NCBI GenBank assembly: GCA_015680685.1
Contig: MNCI01009330.1
Span: 2,994-25,216, forward strand
Source of the DNA: Gnetum montanum
Taxonomy: Eukaryota > Streptophyta > Gnetopsida > Gnetales > Gnetaceae
Length of the DNA stretch: 22,223 nucleotides
Direction: 5' to 3'
Positions 18,831 through 22,223 of the stretch are shown one piece after another (the stretch's first letter is position 1; every line of letters begins with the position of its first letter). A model generated the notes under the pieces. The model was given only the letters and a program-made list of their open reading frames with translations, did not search any database and was not told where the DNA came from. A program made the translations under genes and the position numbers.

Positions 18831-18848
18831 TGGTGCTGTTGCCAGGGA
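18831..18848 (+). promoter_or_regulatory. Primer binding site, Asp-tRNA type, CpG-decayed (element B)
   Basis: TGGTGCTGTTGCCAGGGA differs from the plant Athila-type site TGGCGCCGTTGCCGGGGA at three positions. Each difference is a CpG changed to TpG or CpA. The site begins one base after the probable LTR end and about 125 bases before the gag ATG, exactly where a minus-strand primer site belongs. Confidence 0.8.
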
Positions 18849-18973
18849 CTAAGTTGTTTGTGCACTAAGTAGAACATAGGAAATCATCCACATCATTGGG
18901 AAGCTTAAACAAACCCTTAGGGTTAATTAGAAGGAAATTTAAACAATGGTTAATAGCACACTGACAAAATAAC

Positions 18974-21480
18974 ATGTCTTCTTCTCCTCATAAAAGCACT
19001 TCACCACCTAGGGATCACACAAGAGACAATCGGAAGCACAACATACATAACCCAGAACCGCGAGTTCCTCAACAGTATTAGGTGGTATATACACATAATG
19101 ATGAGTATATACCTGATTTTACTTTTACCCTCCATCAGGATGAACAACTGCACTGGAGAGACATACAAGGTAACATACTGTTACCCCTAGATCAAGTAGT
19201 CTTTGACATGCTCCTTCATGCTCTTGCATCGATAGGCATGAAGGAATTATACGTTGTAGAAGATTATGACATAAGGGATTACCATACCAAAATAATTCAA
19301 CATCTAAGGGACTTGTGGCAGGAGAGTTATCAGACATCGTTGAAGGGAAAAGGACCCCATAATGCTTGGCCTGTCATAAGAGAAATTAAGGGTGGTGAAA
19401 CTATCTCAATAGGTTCTCCAAAAAATGATGTTCCCCCTCCTAATGATAGTGAGGAGGTGGTGTATTAGAACCTTCACTCCACAATACACAACCCTAGTTC
19501 TGATGCCCATGAACAACAATTTTTCAATGAGGGAACACAAACAAATGATAAGGATGGGCAGTCTAATCGTCATCACGATCGGGGCCATAGCCATTGAAGA
19601 GAAGGTATATACTCATCTTCCACTCGATGGTTCCCCTTCTTCTTCCCCTTCATCGCATCATTCACCCTCTCCTTCCACATCAAGACGTAGTCACAAAAAG
19701 CACAACCATGAGGATAAGGGTAAGGATAAGCAAAATGATAACCCTCGATGAGAGAGTCGAGGGTGAGGACGAGGGCATTTGAAAGAATCAAGACATCAAA
19801 AAAGGGAAAATAGGGAACCACGTAGGCATCACAGACATCATGAGAGAGATGACCATGATGAACCCCTACTAGCAACCTAGAGTATGTTAGATATTATGAA
19901 GGACATTAGAATACCTACAAGGCACCAAAACGATAGCCGAATCAAGAGACTAGACATGAATAATATCCCACTGTTTGAGGGGGGATACAATGCTGATCCA
20001 CAAAATCACTTACAGTCATTCCATGATGTCTATGCCTTAAAGAATATTGAAAATGAGTGGCAGAAGTTAAATTTGTTCCCTAGGATACTCATAAAATAAT
20101 TGAAAAGTTGGTACCAGTCTTTAGAGCCAGAAACCATTAGGAGGTGGAGTACAATGCTAGAATTGTTTAACGAGAAATACCAAACATACTCTAGAGTGTC
20201 CAACTTGTGTAATTAGATCCAAGGATGGAAGTAGGGTAATCATGAACCCTTGGATGCTACCATGGGCCAATATTACGCATTTCTACATTGTTGTCCAGGC
20301 CATGGTTATGCACAACGAGATCAATTTCTCCATCTTGTAGATTGGCTAAGACACGAAACTAGGAGAACCCTTGGGAAATATGCCGAAGGGAGATTATCTA
20401 AACTTAGGTTACATGAAGTTCATAGATTGTTGGAGCAAGTAGCTAAGGAATAAGGGGAACTATAGAATAGAGAAAGCATGGAAGAGTATAACCACGATCC
20501 TTCCCTCCAAAAGAAGGGAGTAAGATTCTATAAGGAAGAGGATGAGTCACCACTCGAAGAGTTGGTGAATAGAAAAACCTTGCCACTTTAGAAATTAACA
20601 ACGAAAGTGTTAGCTAAGGTAGATCAAATATGGAGCTCCTTAGATAGTAAAATTGAAACTTTCCTAAAAATCATAGAGAATTCTAAGGAGGAGAAAAGTA
20701 GTGATCATGATAAGAAAAAGTGGAGAGATTCAGACCATGCACGTAACAAGGGTAAGGGAAAATGACTATCACCGATGAGGTTGTGGATTTTAACATGACC
20801 AATGACGGTGGATGTGAGATGTACTAATATGACCATCCTAAGGGATGTTTCCCAATAATCTCACATCTGCAAGAGTTTGAGGTGTATGAACTCAACCCAA
20901 GACTTAACAAATAGCAAGCACCCTCAAGGTTGCCTTATCCCCAAGGTAACCCAAGGAAGTTCCACCAACCGTTAACATATTATCCAAGTGGAAATCTACC
21001 ACAACCTATTAGGCAACACCAACAATGGTAACACCCACAGTCTTGGGGGATGCCACTACCCAAGAAACAATACCCTTACTGACAACCAAACTCGTATGGC
21101 TACTATGTGTAGCAGCCAATTTCTCCAAGTGACTTTGTTAGTCACATGACCCCACAATGTCACTACCAAGTTTGGGAGTATTTTAGGACTCCTTCTCCTC
21201 TGGGAGAAACAGCACATGCATACCATCCTCTAAATCCATCCACATCTCTTACACTGATAGTTCCACTACCACCCGCTTCAACGATGCAAGGTGAACTCCC
21301 CACTCAACCTCAGTAACATAATGCTATGAGAGCTATAAACCTTCAACCCATGGATAGTTCTGACAACTTTATGAAGAGAAGACCTTTCTTCAGAACCAAA
21401 CTCCCAAACAAGCTCTTACAACCACAAGAGGTAGAGTCTGTGCATGCTCCTCCAACAAATAAGGCTTCGAAGCTCCCTTC
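18974..21480 (+). pseudogene. gag pseudogene of element B
   Basis: ATG 18974 opens MSSSPHKSTSPPRDHTRDN. The same frame continues past TAG 19079 to TAG 19466 with an N-terminal domain (LHWRDIQGNILLPLDQ). Next is a Ser/His-rich linker (GSPSSSPSSHHSPSPSTS), then RRHHRHHERDDHDEP. The Retrotrans_gag-like capsid domain follows at about 19884-20455: IPLFEGGYNADPQNHLQSF, LKSWYQSLEPETIRRW, then a helical part with RLSKLRLHEVHRLLEQ. After it come a basic segment (KWRDSDHARNKGKGK), YDHPKGCFPIISHLQE (20829) and a Pro/Gln-rich tail to about 21480. There are several stops and at least three frameshifts. Confidence 0.8.
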
Positions 21481-21505
21481 AAATCAATAAAAGGGCTCAA
21501 CGCAT

Positions 21506-22036
21506 ATGGTTATGTTAACACATACCATTACTGAGTGGATAAAGGTGGGCCACCTTCCTAAGAAACTCTCTGACCCTAGAAGTCCCTTAATCTACCTCCA
21601 AGTCAATGGGAACGAACCACGTAAGGTTCTTCTTGACTCAGGTTCTGGAGTTAACTTAATATCACGAGAAATGTATAAAGCCTGGAACCTGCCTCCACTC
21701 AAGAACAAAAATATTCAACTAGAGCTGGCTGACCAGTCCATCACTATTCCCTTGGGATTGATGGAGGACATCATTACCACCATGTGTCTTTGGTCATACC
21801 CAGGTGATTCCCTAGTGATAGAAGTCAACAGTAGCAAAGGGGACTTCCCAATTATAATGGGGAGGGCATGGCTAAGTATCATAAATGCATGCCTAGGAAT
21901 CCGTGATCTTTCCTTGGAAATATCTAAGGAAACAATTTATGGAAAGATCGAGAAGAAGAATGTTCCATGCATCACATATAGTGACTCAGAGGGTGATGAC
22001 ATGGAGGAATGCTCAGCATCTCCTGCATGCAACTGA
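21506..22036 (+). pseudogene. Aspartic protease of element B, open frame
   Basis: This is a 176-codon uninterrupted frame. VGHLPKKLSDPRSPLIYLQV leads to LLDSGSGVNLISREM, where DSG is the retropepsin active site. LELADQSITIPLGLMEDII and FPIIMGRAWLSI are the conserved mid and C-terminal segments of Athila-like gypsy proteases (ADRS..P.G, P.ILGRPFL). All expected landmarks are present, so this is the best-preserved domain of elements B and C. It is part of a broken Gag-Pol, not a free gene. The TGA at 22034 interrupts the linker to RT. Confidence 0.85.
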
Positions 22037-22223
22037 TGTGACCAAGAAACTCAGATACAAAGGTACCTGTATGTAGCAACCACAGAACAAGAGAACACCT
22101 AGTGGTTGACAGCTAATCAAGAGAGCAGCCCACCAACATGCATGGAATGAACTGGGAGAACAAGTTGCACCCACTACAAAAGCATAGATACATTGGAATA
22201 TGAGCATTGCCAACTTCCAACCC
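22037..22223 (+). pseudogene. Start of the protease-RT linker of element B
   Basis: The protease frame continues past TGA 22034 as CDQETQIQRYLYVATTEQEN with two more stops. It is hydrophilic and is cut by the window edge. RT is expected to the right. Confidence 0.5.

Overview
The window looks like nuclear, repeat-rich DNA from a land plant with a large genome. Almost everything recognisable is decayed Ty3/gypsy retrotransposon sequence (gag, protease, reverse transcriptase, RNase H, integrase) with many stops and frameshifts. Nothing looks bacterial, and no tRNA, rRNA or CRISPR was seen. A gymnosperm, fern or large-genome angiosperm would fit, but the sequence does not decide between them.

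Element A (about 1-14537, + strand) has a Tat/Ogre-lineage pol. It carries the end of gag and a protease (1-2299), then RT, RNase H, a second archaeal-type RNase H and integrase (8278-11747), a 3' region with short tandem repeats, a polypurine tract, and a probable LTR (13273-14537). Its first ~260 bases match the gag of elements B and C.

The main find lies between A's protease and RT. On the minus strand there is an intron-containing gene of about 5 kb (7790 down to 2845). I can trace ten exons. Most borders have GT/AG sites, and reading phase is conserved across nearly all junctions. The product would be about 1045 residues: a basic N-terminus, a globular central part, an acidic hinge, a coiled-coil-like C-terminus and a Gly/Glu-rich tail. 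It now has about 19 stops, mostly TAG, and one 3' splice site reads AA. I do not recognise the family. Ogre elements are known to have an intron at the protease/RT border, so the gene may sit inside a giant sense-strand intron.

Element C (about 14540-17437, + strand) has a leader unlike B's, then gag and a damaged protease. The protease joins abruptly to a reverse transcriptase fragment of another gypsy type in the opposite orientation (17990 down to 17425).

Element B (18049 to beyond the right edge, + strand) has a probable LTR, an Asp-tRNA primer binding site that has lost its CpGs, a long gag pseudogene and the best-preserved protease in the window (DSG active site). Its RT should lie to the right of the window.

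Two single-N positions (456, 966) are each flanked by exact 41-46 bp duplications and look like assembly joins. The decay pattern (CGA to TGA, CAG to TAG, CpG loss) fits old methylated repeats.
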